From: a virus
DNA length: 32,923 nt
Strand: one strand, 5' to 3'
IMG/VR virus record: IMGVR_UViG_3300032011_000063
Coordinates: 1-32,923 of that record
Positions 21,434 to 31,057 of this stretch are shown piece after piece; the first letter of the stretch is position 1, and the number at the start of each line of letters is the position of its first letter. The notes beneath the pieces are model-generated. The model worked only from the letters and a program-made list of their open reading frames with translations, was not told where the DNA came from and ran no database searches. The translations under genes were made by a program, and so were the position numbers.

Positions 21434-24198
21434 TGGCTACTGCTGATATTGAAGGACTTTTAATAAAAATTGCAGCTGATACAAGCTCCCTTAAAAAGGA
21501 GCTTCAGGATGCAAAAGGTTCAGTCAACGACTTTGCTACTACTACGCAAAGGAGGATGAAAGCAACAGGCGAGTCAATGGCTCGGCTAGGTAAGAAGATG
21601 ACTATGTTTATCACCTTACCAGTTATCGCTGGAGTCACAGCCGGAATTAAAGCCTTTTCAAACTTCGACAAGGCCATGACAACGTCCACTGCTATTATGG
21701 GCGATATGACCGATGAGCTTAGAAATCGGATGGCTGCCACAGCCAAACAAATATCTGAAGAAACACCAACCTCAGCCACGAAAGCAGCTGAGGCTTATTT
21801 CTTCCTTGCTTCTGCTGGTATGGATGCCGAAGAATCAATAAGATCACTTTCACATGTTAACCAATTTGCAATCGCTGGCCAATTCGATATGGCGACAGCG
21901 ACCGACTTGTTAACAGACGCTCAAAGTGCCTTGGGAATGTCCATAGGCACAACAGCTATGAAGACCGCTGCTTTAGTACGTGTGTCTGACGTGCTAGTGA
22001 AGGCAAACACATTAGCCAACGCTACCGTCGAACAGTTCAGTACAGCTCTTACATCGAAGGCAGGGGCTTCACTTAGGAGCTTCAATAAAGATATTGAAGA
22101 AGGTGTCGCCGTTCTAGCTGTATATGCCGATCAAGGTATTAAAGCAGAACTTGCTGGTAATAATCTTGACCGTGTTCTTAGATTGCTATCTGATGCATCA
22201 ATGAAGAATGCCGCTGCATTCAAAGAAGCAGGTTTTGATGTATTCGATGCCAATGGTGAAATGAGAAATATGGCGGATATTATCCAGAATCTGGAACAGG
22301 TGATGGCTGGATTATCCCCTGAGATGGTTCGGATTAAATTAGCAACTCTAGGATTCGAGGCCAGAGTTCAACAAGCGATCATGCCTTTGCTTGGTTTCTC
22401 GGAAGCTATTAGAGATAATGAGGAAGCATTAAGAAATTCTGCAGGGACTACAAACGATGTTGTGGTCAATCAGTTAGAGGCTTTTGAAGCTCAGATGCAG
22501 ACTACTTGGAATTCCATTAAGAATGTTTCAGCAGAGATAGGTGAAAAGTTTATTCCGTTTGTGCAACACATGGCTGGTGAAATAGAATCCCTGATTGAAT
22601 GGTGGAGAAGTTGGGATGATTGGGTTCAGAATCTAGTTCTTGGGTTTATCACATTTATGGCAATACTGGGACCCACATTAATTGCACTGGGTACTTTGGT
22701 AGGTATGATGGCTGCGATTCAGATAGGCTATACAAAAGCAACTATCGCCCTCGCACTATATGGTGGTACATCTAAACTTGCAACAATAGCTCAATGGGCA
22801 TTAAACATGGCTATGGCTGCCATGCCTGTCTTGGCGGTATTAGCAGCTGCCGCTGCGATAATAGCTGTAGCTGTTGCCATTGGTAGAGCCCTTGCGGGTT
22901 ACGGAGAATTGAAAGCCGCTCAGAAAGAAAGAGACCGCCTTGACAAAGAGTGGATGAAGTCATGGGAAACACAAAACATCCAAGAGATGAATGAACTCAC
23001 AGGAATGGAAGATGGAATAGAAAAACAAAAAGAATTTGGACTGGCGATCAAACGGGCCGAAAATAATGTCTCAGGCATGAACTTGCGTCTCAAGCTACAA
23101 AAAGATTTGTTGAAAGAAATGGAGGACGCGGGAGCATCTTACGGTGCGATTGGTAGTGAAGTTTATACCGCTGAAAAAGATAATCTTAATCAGATGCTTG
23201 ATCAGAAAGAGATGTATAAGCAGCATCAAAAGGATCTCATAGAAGCCGCTGAACATCACAATCAAGTCCTAGCAGATCAGAAAGACCTAGAAGAAGGAAG
23301 GGCAATCCGAGGAGAAATATACGCTGAAGAAACAGATGCCATTGTTGAACTTAATCAAAAGTTGGAGCATCAAATCGCAACGTACGGAATGTCGGCTAGT
23401 CAGATAGAGATGTACAATGCGGCACAGAAGGGAGCTACGGAAGAACAGCTTAAAGAACTTCAAGCCATAGCAGATAAAAACGATGCTATGGAAGCGGAAC
23501 TCCAAGCACGTAAAGATGAAGAAAAAGCTATTCAAGAACAGAAGGATGCTGAGGAAGAACTGTTAAGAACCAAAGAGCAAATGAATCAAGCACTAGATGA
23601 TGAAATTGCTACGTTCCATATGAATGCAGCCGAAAAAGCAGAGTATGCTGCAATACAGGCAGGCTTAAATGCGGAAGAGGCTTTTGCATTAAAACTGAAA
23701 ACACAAATACTTGAAAATATGAAAGCAGAAAAGAAAGCCCTGGAAGAAGAACAGAAGCTGAAAGAAAAAGGCGAGCAGCTTAGAAAATCTGTCAGGAAAC
23801 CTGGAGAGAAATTCAGAGAGGGACAGAAAGAACTCAACGACCTACTTCAGAAAGGAGCCATAGATTTGGAGACCTATACCAGAGCTATGGAGAAGTTGAA
23901 GGAGGATACGACAGTTCAAATCAAATTCAAAGTAAGTGGTGTCGATGCTGTCGCAGCAGGAAGTGCTGAAGCCGCTGCAAGACTTGAAGAATTCCGAGCA
24001 CTAAGAAGTGGTGGAGAAAAAGTTGATTTCAAAGCACAAGGACAAGACCTTCTTAATCGACGACCGCGAATAAATGCAGCACCGGGAATACCAGCAGAAG
24101 AAAAACAAGGTGCTGAGAATCTAAACAACATTGCACAAAATACTAGAATCTTGGCTGAAAGGATTCCAGTTGTGATAGAGGAGGCTGGTCTAGCATAA
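21433..24198 (+). CDS. Tape measure protein
   Basis: A 921-residue protein that sets tail length and is ejected with DNA. The N-terminal PhageMin_Tail-type domain includes IAADTSSLKKELQDAKGSV, FDKAMTTSTAIMGD and PTSATKAAEAYFFLASAGMD with the following residues. Hydrophobic segments occur near 58-70, 400-430 (LVLGFITFMAILGPTLIALG) and 470-490 (MPVLAVLAAAAAIIAVAVAI). The rest is a long Lys/Glu/Ala coiled coil (~500-800). At about 1.5 angstrom per residue the tail would be near 140 nm (a general rule, not a measurement). It overlaps the chaperone T stop by one base. Confidence 0.92.
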   Translation: MATADIEGLLIKIAADTSSLKKELQDAKGSVNDFATTTQRRMKATGESMARLGKKMTMFITLPVIAGVTAGIKAFSNFDKAMTTSTAIMGDMTDELRNRMAATAKQISEETPTSATKAAEAYFFLASAGMDAEESIRSLSHVNQFAIAGQFDMATATDLLTDAQSALGMSIGTTAMKTAALVRVSDVLVKANTLANATVEQFSTALTSKAGASLRSFNKDIEEGVAVLAVYADQGIKAELAGNNLDRVLRLLSDASMKNAAAFKEAGFDVFDANGEMRNMADIIQNLEQVMAGLSPEMVRIKLATLGFEARVQQAIMPLLGFSEAIRDNEEALRNSAGTTNDVVVNQLEAFEAQMQTTWNSIKNVSAEIGEKFIPFVQHMAGEIESLIEWWRSWDDWVQNLVLGFITFMAILGPTLIALGTLVGMMAAIQIGYTKATIALALYGGTSKLATIAQWALNMAMAAMPVLAVLAAAAAIIAVAVAIGRALAGYGELKAAQKERDRLDKEWMKSWETQNIQEMNELTGMEDGIEKQKEFGLAIKRAENNVSGMNLRLKLQKDLLKEMEDAGASYGAIGSEVYTAEKDNLNQMLDQKEMYKQHQKDLIEAAEHHNQVLADQKDLEEGRAIRGEIYAEETDAIVELNQKLEHQIATYGMSASQIEMYNAAQKGATEEQLKELQAIADKNDAMEAELQARKDEEKAIQEQKDAEEELLRTKEQMNQALDDEIATFHMNAAEKAEYAAIQAGLNAEEAFALKLKTQILENMKAEKKALEEEQKLKEKGEQLRKSVRKPGEKFREGQKELNDLLQKGAIDLETYTRAMEKLKEDTTVQIKFKVSGVDAVAAGSAEAAARLEEFRALRSGGEKVDFKAQGQDLLNRRPRINAAPGIPAEEKQGAENLNNIAQNTRILAERIPVVIEEAGLA

Positions 24199-25094
24199 TG
24201 AGTAGTATAAATTATGGAAGAATTGATTGGAGCTTATCCCGTGATAAAGAAGGTCACCGAACTTATAAGGTCAAGTGGTTAGTCAGATCCGGTTATACCG
24301 ACGATGGCCCCGCTCACGCTTTAGTTGCGCAAGGTCTTCCCGCTATTGGCTCTTCATGGAATCAAGGAAATGATTACGATGCTTGGGCACGTTGTCTTCC
24401 TGTTATGTCGTGCAGAAGTCTAACTCAAAACGAAAAAGGAATATGGTGGGAAGTTGAACAGACATTCTCCACCAAGCCGCTTAATCGTTGCCAAGATACC
24501 ACGATTGATAACCCTCTTAATGAACCCGATAGAATCTCTGGCGGCTTTGCAAAGTACACCAAGGAAGTTGAGAAAGATAAAGACGGTAAGGCAATAAAAT
24601 CTAGCTCCTTGGAAAGAATAAGGGGCGACCAAGTTACCTTTGATGCCAATAGACCTACGGTAACTATTGAAAAGAATGTTTTAGTGCTTCCTTTAGTTGA
24701 CATCGCCGAGATGATAGACACTGTTAATGAATCCACGTTGTGGGGACTCTCCAAACGCTGTGTAAAGCTATCCAACGTCAGTTGGAGTAGAGAACTATAT
24801 GGGACTTGTACCTTCTTTTACAAAGTCTCCTACGAGTTTGAATGCAGATACGATACATTTGATAATACGATATATGATGAAGGCACCAAAGTTTTAGTCA
24901 AAGGAGGGGATAAAAAGAACCCTGATGACTTCAAACTTTATGAAGACATCAACGGAAATAATACAAGAGTGTATTTGGATGGGAAGGGGAATGTCTTGGA
25001 GGATATTGAAAATCCGATTGAGATAGATATCGAATATTATGATGAATCAAACTTCTCCACTTTAGGAATCCCAACCGATTTAACCCTAGCTTGA
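24198..25094 (+). CDS. Putative distal tail/baseplate protein
   Basis: A 298-residue protein right after the tape measure, the usual place of the distal tail protein. It is beta-rich and Trp-containing: RTYKVKWLVRSGYTDDGP, IWWEVEQTFSTKP and YGTCTFFYKVSYEFECRYDT. No closer family was recognised. It overlaps the tape measure stop as TAATG. The C-terminus is rich in Asp and probably exposed. Confidence 0.55.
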   Translation: MSSINYGRIDWSLSRDKEGHRTYKVKWLVRSGYTDDGPAHALVAQGLPAIGSSWNQGNDYDAWARCLPVMSCRSLTQNEKGIWWEVEQTFSTKPLNRCQDTTIDNPLNEPDRISGGFAKYTKEVEKDKDGKAIKSSSLERIRGDQVTFDANRPTVTIEKNVLVLPLVDIAEMIDTVNESTLWGLSKRCVKLSNVSWSRELYGTCTFFYKVSYEFECRYDTFDNTIYDEGTKVLVKGGDKKNPDDFKLYEDINGNNTRVYLDGKGNVLEDIENPIEIDIEYYDESNFSTLGIPTDLTLA

Positions 25095-25112
25095 TAGACA
25101 TAGGAGACCGAT

Positions 25113-25601
25113 ATGTCTGACGCAGATTACGCAACGACAATAGAACAGCTTGAAGCCATCGCAGTAAAGCCCTCTGATGCTCTTGAAGATTACGACAGAA
25201 TCACAGCACGATTAGATTTCTATTATGAGAAATTTAATGAAAACCCTATCTATTCCAGTCACGTATTAGAGGCCGTACTACCTCAATCCGAAGAAGATGT
25301 TTACAAGCGTAAAGTAAAAGTGGATCAGGACTGGATTGCGATAGATACTGGCTGGCTTGAGAACGTGAGCTACATCTTAATCAAGAATACAAAAAAAGCC
25401 TACAGCGTTCATCCATCTAAGGAAGAACAAGATTCGGATAAAAACAAAAACATTCTAGTAAGATATGACAAAGGGGATCCTTTATTTACGATTGATAAAG
25501 GTTCTTTTTTGCTGTTCAAGCCTATGGATGTAACTAAAATTCAGATAAGCTCACCTGAAGGAAGTACAAAGGTTGAACTTATTGTGATGCCTTTAGGATA
25601 A
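25113..25601 (+). CDS. Putative tail-tip protein
   Basis: A 162-residue protein. The N-terminal third is helical and acidic (DYATTIEQLEAIAVKPSDAL), the rest beta-rich, with KKAYSVHPSKEEQDSDKNKN as a charged loop. It precedes the adhesin by four bases, so the two are probably neighbours in the tail tip. No family recognised. AGGAG lies before the ATG. Confidence 0.55.
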   Translation: MSDADYATTIEQLEAIAVKPSDALEDYDRITARLDFYYEKFNENPIYSSHVLEAVLPQSEEDVYKRKVKVDQDWIAIDTGWLENVSYILIKNTKKAYSVHPSKEEQDSDKNKNILVRYDKGDPLFTIDKGSFLLFKPMDVTKIQISSPEGSTKVELIVMPLG

Positions 25602-25605
25602 TACA

Positions 25606-28530
25606 ATGGCCAATTATTATTTATCGGATGCCGATAGAGATAAAATCAAAGCTGCGTTGGACCGATTGGATCAGGAAACGCAAGCTCACGCCAACTCTTT
25701 CAGACCAGATCAGGTTTGGCAGGCAAACGATACTTATTTTGGTATTCTTCATTGTGATGATACTCTCGGTCCCAGACGTGGAAACAGACCTGGCGTTGCT
25801 GAAGTTTGTTTATATCGCCACGTTCACTCAGGCGGTTCTTCATACAGAATAGAAGCGGTCAAAACTCCGGACGGTGAAATTGTTAGGGTCACTTGTTACA
25901 ACATCTACTTAGAGGCCATTACCGGGGAAGATGGGTACTTCCAGATGTATCGTTCAAAGTATGGACGATGGTTAAATGAACGTCCCGCTGGAGCACCAAC
26001 CACAACAACTTCAGCACCAAGTTCCCCACAACTTCCATCAGAAACAGATTATCCTGATCCAGTTCCAACACCTTGTTCGGGTACTTGTGAATGGCGTTGG
26101 AATTCTTATGAACAAGCGTGGGAAGTACAAACAGATGGTTGTTCAACCTCACCAACTAATCCACCAACAACATACCCACCATATGAACCCGACCCCGATC
26201 CTACTTGTAAGCAATGCCCACATCCAAACTCAACACTTGCACCACTCGACACCTCTATAGCTCCAACAGCGGCAGCGATTGCATACGCCTCTTCTGGTAC
26301 TACAACCACTACGACCACTACGACCAATGACCCGAGTCTTTGCGATTGTGAGTACCCAGAATATTGCGGGGATGTAGATGGTGAACTTGCTCAAACTCAA
26401 TGTGTTACCGATGTAGGTACCCCGAACCTAAATTGCACAACTACAACAACCAGTTCACCCACAACTCAAGCACCTTGTAATTGCGACACAACAACCACAA
26501 CTCAAAATCCTGATGCGAATTGCACGCTTGGTTGTGATTATGCAACCAAACTTGTTCCTGGCGGAGGAGGAGCTTGGGAATGGGTTCAGACTTCAAATGG
26601 GTGTTCATACGGTTGTCCTTGTAGTTGGCCGCCAACCGAACCAGAGTGTGATGCGACCTATCATTCGGAATGCCAAGTCGTTGAACGAGAACCATCCCCA
26701 CCACCACCAGAGCCTACATGCAATGGAACATGCACTTACATGTATGACACGGCTTGGGTATGGATAGAAGGGGGTTGTACTGGTACGTCTGGAGGAATGG
26801 TTGCCGGTAATTGCAGTTGTGATTTCCCATCTCAATCTGGTTCTTCATGTGATGTGGTTTCAACTCCTTGCCGATTCCGTGAATCAACAACCACAACTCT
26901 TTCTTGTGAAGAGCAATGTTATACAACCACAACAACTGACCCAACCACAACCACAACTTCAACAACAACGACAACCTGTAATCCATGTGCCAGAGTTTGT
27001 CCTGGAGGTAGTGGACGTGAGGGATTGTGTTTCTACAGGTACGATGAAACTTGTGCTTCTTGGGTTCTAACTTATGACGGCTGTGATGAAGATAACTGCC
27101 CATGCCCAGAAACTAGAGATGATCTTGGAGCATCATCTGATGGCGTGGTTGTAAATATCCCATGCTCAAGATATACAACACCAGCACCGACGACAACATT
27201 GGCTCCTGAATCTTGTCAAAAGGTTTGCAAGTGGAAATATTCTTGTGATTGTACTCCACCCCAATGGCTGGTGGTTGTCGATGGTTGTGATACCGTTGAA
27301 TCGGGAGAGCCTTGTTATACTTGTGGGGAGGCGAGCGACGCCATACCCAAATCCGTATTTGAGAACCCATCTTGTGGAAAAGAGGTTGAAGCTGTTTGTG
27401 GAACGACAACGACAACATCAACAGCGGCTCCGACAACAGCGGCTCCGACAACAGCACCACCAACCACAACAACGCTTTGCCCAACAACGACGACGACAAC
27501 AACAGTAGCTCCGACAACAACCACAACAACATGCGCCCCAACTACAACGACCGCTGACCCGTGTGCGGTTCCAAATTGTCAAATGCAATGTATTGATCAA
27601 GCGGGATTTCCTGATATTGATTCCTATTGGTACACAACAGAAATTCATGACCGAATGTGCCCTATGCAAGATCCGCCAGGATGCACATGTACAGGACCAG
27701 GAGGGGAAGTGTATTGGGGGAGTTGCAATGGAAGAGAAGGTGAAGTTGTAAACGGAACATGCGGCCCAGCAACAACGACAACCTGTAATCCTTCCGAAAC
27801 ATGCGAAGAACCACCCAACTACAATGACAGATGCAATCGGGCACACAATGGAAGATATTGTTGTTGCAAAGGTGCATGTTGCACTTATTCAACATTGGCT
27901 TCTTGTACTATTAACGGCGGTGGAATTGGGAAGTTACTCAGTTGCAATGAAACTGAAGTTTGGAATTGTAATAAGCCAAGAGGCGGCGGTTCATGTTGCA
28001 AGAGTCCAGCCGATGGCGGTTGTGATGTTTATTGGTTAGGTGCTGGAGCTTCCTGTGACTCTTGCCCAGATGACTATGATGGCACAACGACAACGACAAC
28101 AACACCAGCCCCAACAGGCTCATGTTGCCATAATTATGGTTCTTGTAGTGACGGAGATACTGAAGCAGAATGTGCCGCAAGAACAGCGGGTACATGGGAT
28201 GCGACTAATGATTGTGCCGCCAGAACATGCCCAACAACAACAACACCAGCACCAACCGGCTCTTGTTGTTATAATTACGGATCATGTTCTGATGGAGATA
28301 CCGAAGCGGAATGTGCCGCAAGAACAGCAGGAACATGGGATAGTTCAAATGATTGTGCAGCTAGAACATGCCCAACAACTACAGTGGCTCCAACATGTAG
28401 CGGCGACTGTATTTACATATGGGACGGATCGGCTTGGGGATTATCATCGAATACATGTACCTGTAGTTGTTCCCCACCAGCAGGAAGTGGAGACTATCCG
28501 ACAGAGACAAGAGCAGGTACCTGTTCTTAA
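25606..28530 (+). CDS. Large cysteine-rich, threonine-tract adhesin or tail fibre
   Basis: A 974-residue protein. Residues 1-130 form a non-Cys-rich base (LSDADRDKIKAALDRLDQET at the start) that probably docks to the tail tip. The rest alternates Thr-Ala-Pro linkers (TTTTT, TTAAPTTAPP) with Cys modules. At least six type-A modules read C-x-W/Y-x-W/Y ... W ... GC ... CxC, for example CSGTCEWRWNSYEQAWEV, CNGTCTYMYDTAWVW and CSGDCIYIWDGSAWG. Two type-B modules (TGSCC..YGSCSDGDTEAECA) are tandem with a 47-residue period at 28117 and 28258. No signal peptide or catalytic motif was seen. It is likely a receptor-binding fibre; the many cysteines suggest disulphides outside the cell or bound metal. 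Confidence 0.75.
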   Translation: MANYYLSDADRDKIKAALDRLDQETQAHANSFRPDQVWQANDTYFGILHCDDTLGPRRGNRPGVAEVCLYRHVHSGGSSYRIEAVKTPDGEIVRVTCYNIYLEAITGEDGYFQMYRSKYGRWLNERPAGAPTTTTSAPSSPQLPSETDYPDPVPTPCSGTCEWRWNSYEQAWEVQTDGCSTSPTNPPTTYPPYEPDPDPTCKQCPHPNSTLAPLDTSIAPTAAAIAYASSGTTTTTTTTTNDPSLCDCEYPEYCGDVDGELAQTQCVTDVGTPNLNCTTTTTSSPTTQAPCNCDTTTTTQNPDANCTLGCDYATKLVPGGGGAWEWVQTSNGCSYGCPCSWPPTEPECDATYHSECQVVEREPSPPPPEPTCNGTCTYMYDTAWVWIEGGCTGTSGGMVAGNCSCDFPSQSGSSCDVVSTPCRFRESTTTTLSCEEQCYTTTTTDPTTTTTSTTTTTCNPCARVCPGGSGREGLCFYRYDETCASWVLTYDGCDEDNCPCPETRDDLGASSDGVVVNIPCSRYTTPAPTTTLAPESCQKVCKWKYSCDCTPPQWLVVVDGCDTVESGEPCYTCGEASDAIPKSVFENPSCGKEVEAVCGTTTTTSTAAPTTAAPTTAPPTTTTLCPTTTTTTTVAPTTTTTTCAPTTTTADPCAVPNCQMQCIDQAGFPDIDSYWYTTEIHDRMCPMQDPPGCTCTGPGGEVYWGSCNGREGEVVNGTCGPATTTTCNPSETCEEPPNYNDRCNRAHNGRYCCCKGACCTYSTLASCTINGGGIGKLLSCNETEVWNCNKPRGGGSCCKSPADGGCDVYWLGAGASCDSCPDDYDGTTTTTTTPAPTGSCCHNYGSCSDGDTEAECAARTAGTWDATNDCAARTCPTTTTPAPTGSCCYNYGSCSDGDTEAECAARTAGTWDSSNDCAARTCPTTTVAPTCSGDCIYIWDGSAWGLSSNTCTCSCSPPAGSGDYPTETRAGTCS
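28117..28397 (+). repeat. Tandem duplicated Cys module (141-bp period)
   Basis: Two copies of a 47-codon unit start at 28117 and 28258. At protein level they differ at only a few residues (H/Y and ATN/SSN), but many third positions differ, so the copies have diverged under protein-level constraint rather than being recent. A third, degenerate start (APTCSGDC) follows. Confidence 0.8.
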
Positions 28531-28560
28531 AATTTAATCACGGCATAAGGAGACCAACTA

Positions 28561-30456
28561 ATGCCAAAACTAACTATCGGAATGGCTCACTATGATGATT
28601 ATCATGGAGCCTATTTCACCATTCAAGCACTTCGGTTGTATCACCCCGAAGTAATAAAAGATATTCAGTTTGTTGTAATAGACAACTCCCCTCACACTCA
28701 GCATGGATCTCTTCTGAAAGGTTTTGTGGAGGGGGCAGCAAGAAGGGGAACGGCTGGAGCTAAATACATTCCCCTTACAGATCCCAAAGGAACGTCACCT
28801 AGTCGCAACGCTATCTTCGACCATGCCGATGGTGACTTTGTTCTGGTTAATGATTGTCACGTCATGTACCCATCCGGATCCATTAAGAGGCTACTGGATT
28901 ATTATCAGGCAAATCCTAAAACCAATAACATCTATTCTGGCCCTCTTGTTTACGATGGGATGGACCAAGTAACTACCCACTTTAATGATGAGTGGCGTGG
29001 CGAGATGTGGGGGACTTGGGGTTCTGCTTGGACTAATCAAGATGAAACAGAATACTTTTCCATTATCCAAGATCCATCAAAGAAAGACCAAGCATTACCT
29101 ATAGCTTTAGAGATGGGACAGAAACCGATTATGAGTTGTGCGGGTAAACAGGTTCCGCATAAGATTGCTTGGGCTGGGCATCCTTCTGTTTACAAAGATG
29201 CTGGCTTCAAGTTGGCAGGTGTGAATGATGATGATAAGCCATTTGAAATTCCAGGACAAGGCTTAGGCTCTTTCACTTGTCGACGTGCTGCTTGGTTGGG
29301 TTTTAATCCCCATTCAAGAGGTTTCGGCGGTGAAGAACTTTACATCCACGAAAAGTATAGACAACAAGGCGGTAAAGCAATCTGTCTTCCGTTTCTCAAA
29401 TGGGTACATCGCTTCGGTCGCCCAGATGGTCCGAAGTATCCTCTCACAAGATACGGGAAGGTGAGGAACTACGTCTTGGAGTTCAATGAGTTGGGACGTG
29501 AATTAGATCCCATTCACGAACACTTTGTTAGCACTGGATTGTTATTGGATACTATTTGGGACCGTCTTATAGAGGACCCCATTAAAAATGAACTGGAAGA
29601 AAAAGAAGAAGGGGAGAAGTGTTCACCATGTGAAGCAGCCCGTAAAATTCAAGGGTCTACATTAGAGGAGGAAGGTGCTCCCGTTGAGAAGGTATTTGAA
29701 ATTGTTAGCAATGTCAAACGGGACCTAGATGAGCATCTAGAATTTTTAAGGGACTTGGCTTCCGACTGCAAGCACATTACAGAAATCTCAAAACGCAAAG
29801 AATCTTTTGTTGCTTTTGCCGCTGCTAAACCTAAGACACTTGTGTCTCACAATATTGAACCTCATAGTCTTATGGATTATATGGAAGCGATCCTCCCTGG
29901 AACTAAAATTCAACGGACTACGTTGACGACTGAGCTTGTGGAGCCAATAGAAAAGACGGACCTTCTGTTCATAGATACCCGTCACACTTTTGGAGTCATG
30001 ACTAATGAGTTAAAGAAACACGCCTCATCTGTCAGGCGGTATATTGTTGCAAGGGGAACCGGATCAAACGGCGAGCGTGGAGAAGATGGTGGACCAGGTA
30101 TCTTATTTGCCCTCCGTGAGTTTATGAAAGAGAATCCCGAGTGGTCTGTGATTACCCACAGAACCAATCAGTATGGTATGACTGTTCTTGGTCGGTTAAA
30201 GAAAGACAAACCGAAGTTACCGTCCAAGATAAAGATGGCAAAGAACTTTGCACTGGCGGTCAAAGACCATATAAAAACAGGATCTGAAAGTGCAAGCAAA
30301 GAAGTGGTAGAGGACCGCTTGTCGCTTTGCAGTATCTGCGAATTCAGAAACGATGACCAATGCTCACTATGCGGTTGCTTTCTTGCTAAGAAGGCCTCGT
30401 GGGCAGAATCAAATTGTCCGATCGGAAAATGGGCGGGCGATAATAAGGAGACCTAA
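28561..30456 (+). CDS. Glycosyltransferase-methyltransferase-like-zinc ribbon fusion
   Basis: A 631-residue three-part protein. Residues 1-330: GT-A fold glycosyltransferase of family-2 type, with LTIGMAHYDDYHGAYFTIQA, GTSPSRNAIFDHADGDFVLVN and metal-binding NDCH (97-100), and FGGEELYIHEKYRQQGG with WVHRFGRP. Residues ~380-560: a Rossmann methyltransferase/CmcI-like segment with DLLFIDTRHTFGVMTNELKK and PGILFALREFMKENPEWSV, lacking an obvious SAM glycine motif. Residues ~590-625: a Cys4-type ribbon, CSICEF..DQCSLCGCFL...SNCPIGKW. It would add and perhaps modify sugar; the acceptor may be the adjacent Thr-rich adhesin. GGAG lies before the ATG. Confidence 0.75.
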   Translation: MPKLTIGMAHYDDYHGAYFTIQALRLYHPEVIKDIQFVVIDNSPHTQHGSLLKGFVEGAARRGTAGAKYIPLTDPKGTSPSRNAIFDHADGDFVLVNDCHVMYPSGSIKRLLDYYQANPKTNNIYSGPLVYDGMDQVTTHFNDEWRGEMWGTWGSAWTNQDETEYFSIIQDPSKKDQALPIALEMGQKPIMSCAGKQVPHKIAWAGHPSVYKDAGFKLAGVNDDDKPFEIPGQGLGSFTCRRAAWLGFNPHSRGFGGEELYIHEKYRQQGGKAICLPFLKWVHRFGRPDGPKYPLTRYGKVRNYVLEFNELGRELDPIHEHFVSTGLLLDTIWDRLIEDPIKNELEEKEEGEKCSPCEAARKIQGSTLEEEGAPVEKVFEIVSNVKRDLDEHLEFLRDLASDCKHITEISKRKESFVAFAAAKPKTLVSHNIEPHSLMDYMEAILPGTKIQRTTLTTELVEPIEKTDLLFIDTRHTFGVMTNELKKHASSVRRYIVARGTGSNGERGEDGGPGILFALREFMKENPEWSVITHRTNQYGMTVLGRLKKDKPKLPSKIKMAKNFALAVKDHIKTGSESASKEVVEDRLSLCSICEFRNDDQCSLCGCFLAKKASWAESNCPIGKWAGDNKET

Positions 30457-30457
30457 A

Positions 30458-30949
30458 ATGAAACCTCAATTTACAGGAAAGGCAGATAGACAGTTGGATG
30501 ACCACGAGTTCCTAGCCTTGTCACAACTAGCAAGAGGAATACGTGTTCTACAGATAGGCAACTTACAAGGACGGTTAACGGACGCTCTTGCTCAGAATGC
30601 GGAGCACATTATAAGCATTGATCAATCAAAGATGAATGAAGAAGTTTCGTTATTGAATCCAAAAGATTTTGATCTTCTGTTTTACGATGCAGATGATACA
30701 GTTCAAGACATACAGTTCTTTTGTGATTGGGCGTTGAATGTCCGACACGATGCTATCGTAGTGATACATGATTACAAACCTGGAGATCCTATTTGGCAAC
30801 CTTCCGTTGATGTCATGGATAAATGGCATACTGATTCCGGTCGGATGGCAAAGCTAATCGGCTCCTTATTTATCGCAGTCAACCAGCAGATCCCATATGG
30901 GCAACATCTGGGAACAGAAAACTATCCAGAGAAAATTGAAACCGATTGA
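30458..30949 (+). CDS. SAM-methyltransferase-like protein
   Basis: A 163-residue Rossmann protein: RVLQIGNLQGRLTDALAQ in the motif I position, IISIDQS, FDLLFYDADDTVQDI and VVIHDYKPGDP. Motif I is degenerate (IGNLQG rather than GxGxG), so activity is uncertain. AAGGAGACC precedes the ATG at 30458. It probably works with the two glycosyltransferases on either side. A frame extending 5-prime is just the end of the previous gene read in another frame. Confidence 0.65.
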   Translation: MKPQFTGKADRQLDDHEFLALSQLARGIRVLQIGNLQGRLTDALAQNAEHIISIDQSKMNEEVSLLNPKDFDLLFYDADDTVQDIQFFCDWALNVRHDAIVVIHDYKPGDPIWQPSVDVMDKWHTDSGRMAKLIGSLFIAVNQQIPYGQHLGTENYPEKIETD

Positions 30950-30980
30950 CATTTCCATAATTTCGATTTTTATAACTATT

Positions 30981-30999
30981 CAACTTCCGTTTGAAGTTG
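30981..30999 (+). other. Small inverted repeat upstream of second glycosyltransferase
   Basis: CAACTTC (30981-30987) and GAAGTTG (30993-30999) flank a five-base loop, followed by AT-rich sequence with ATTATTTTTA. It may be a weak terminator for the methyltransferase operon, or overlap the promoter that follows. Confidence 0.4.
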
Positions 31000-31024
31000 C
31001 TATCATTATTTTTATGTGTATAGT
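30997..31024 (+). promoter_or_regulatory. Candidate promoter for the second glycosyltransferase
   Basis: TTGCTA (30997-31002) and TATAGT (31019-31024) are 16 bases apart in an AT-rich 108-base gap, 34 bases before the next ATG. This is one of few sizeable gaps in the plus-strand late region. Confidence 0.4.
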
Positions 31025-31057
31025 TTTTTGTGTGAACAAAATAGGAACAAATCAAAA

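Noticed and set aside
23287-24131. Antisense frames across the tape measure
   Set aside because: Phe/Ser-rich products mirror the Lys/Glu/Ala coiled coil on the coding strand; no ribosome binding sites.
25919-28195. Many open frames antisense and out of frame over the adhesin gene
   Set aside because: They are created by the repetitive ACN and TGY codons; their products are low-complexity Val, Gln or His runs and they lack start signals.
25606-28530. Diversity-generating retroelement target in the adhesin
   Set aside because: No reverse transcriptase and no template repeat were seen; the two type-B modules differ at synonymous sites, not mainly at A positions.
30353-30457. Longer 5-prime extension of the methyltransferase-like gene
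   Set aside because: It overlaps the zinc ribbon of the previous gene out of frame; AAGGAGACC supports ATG at 30458.
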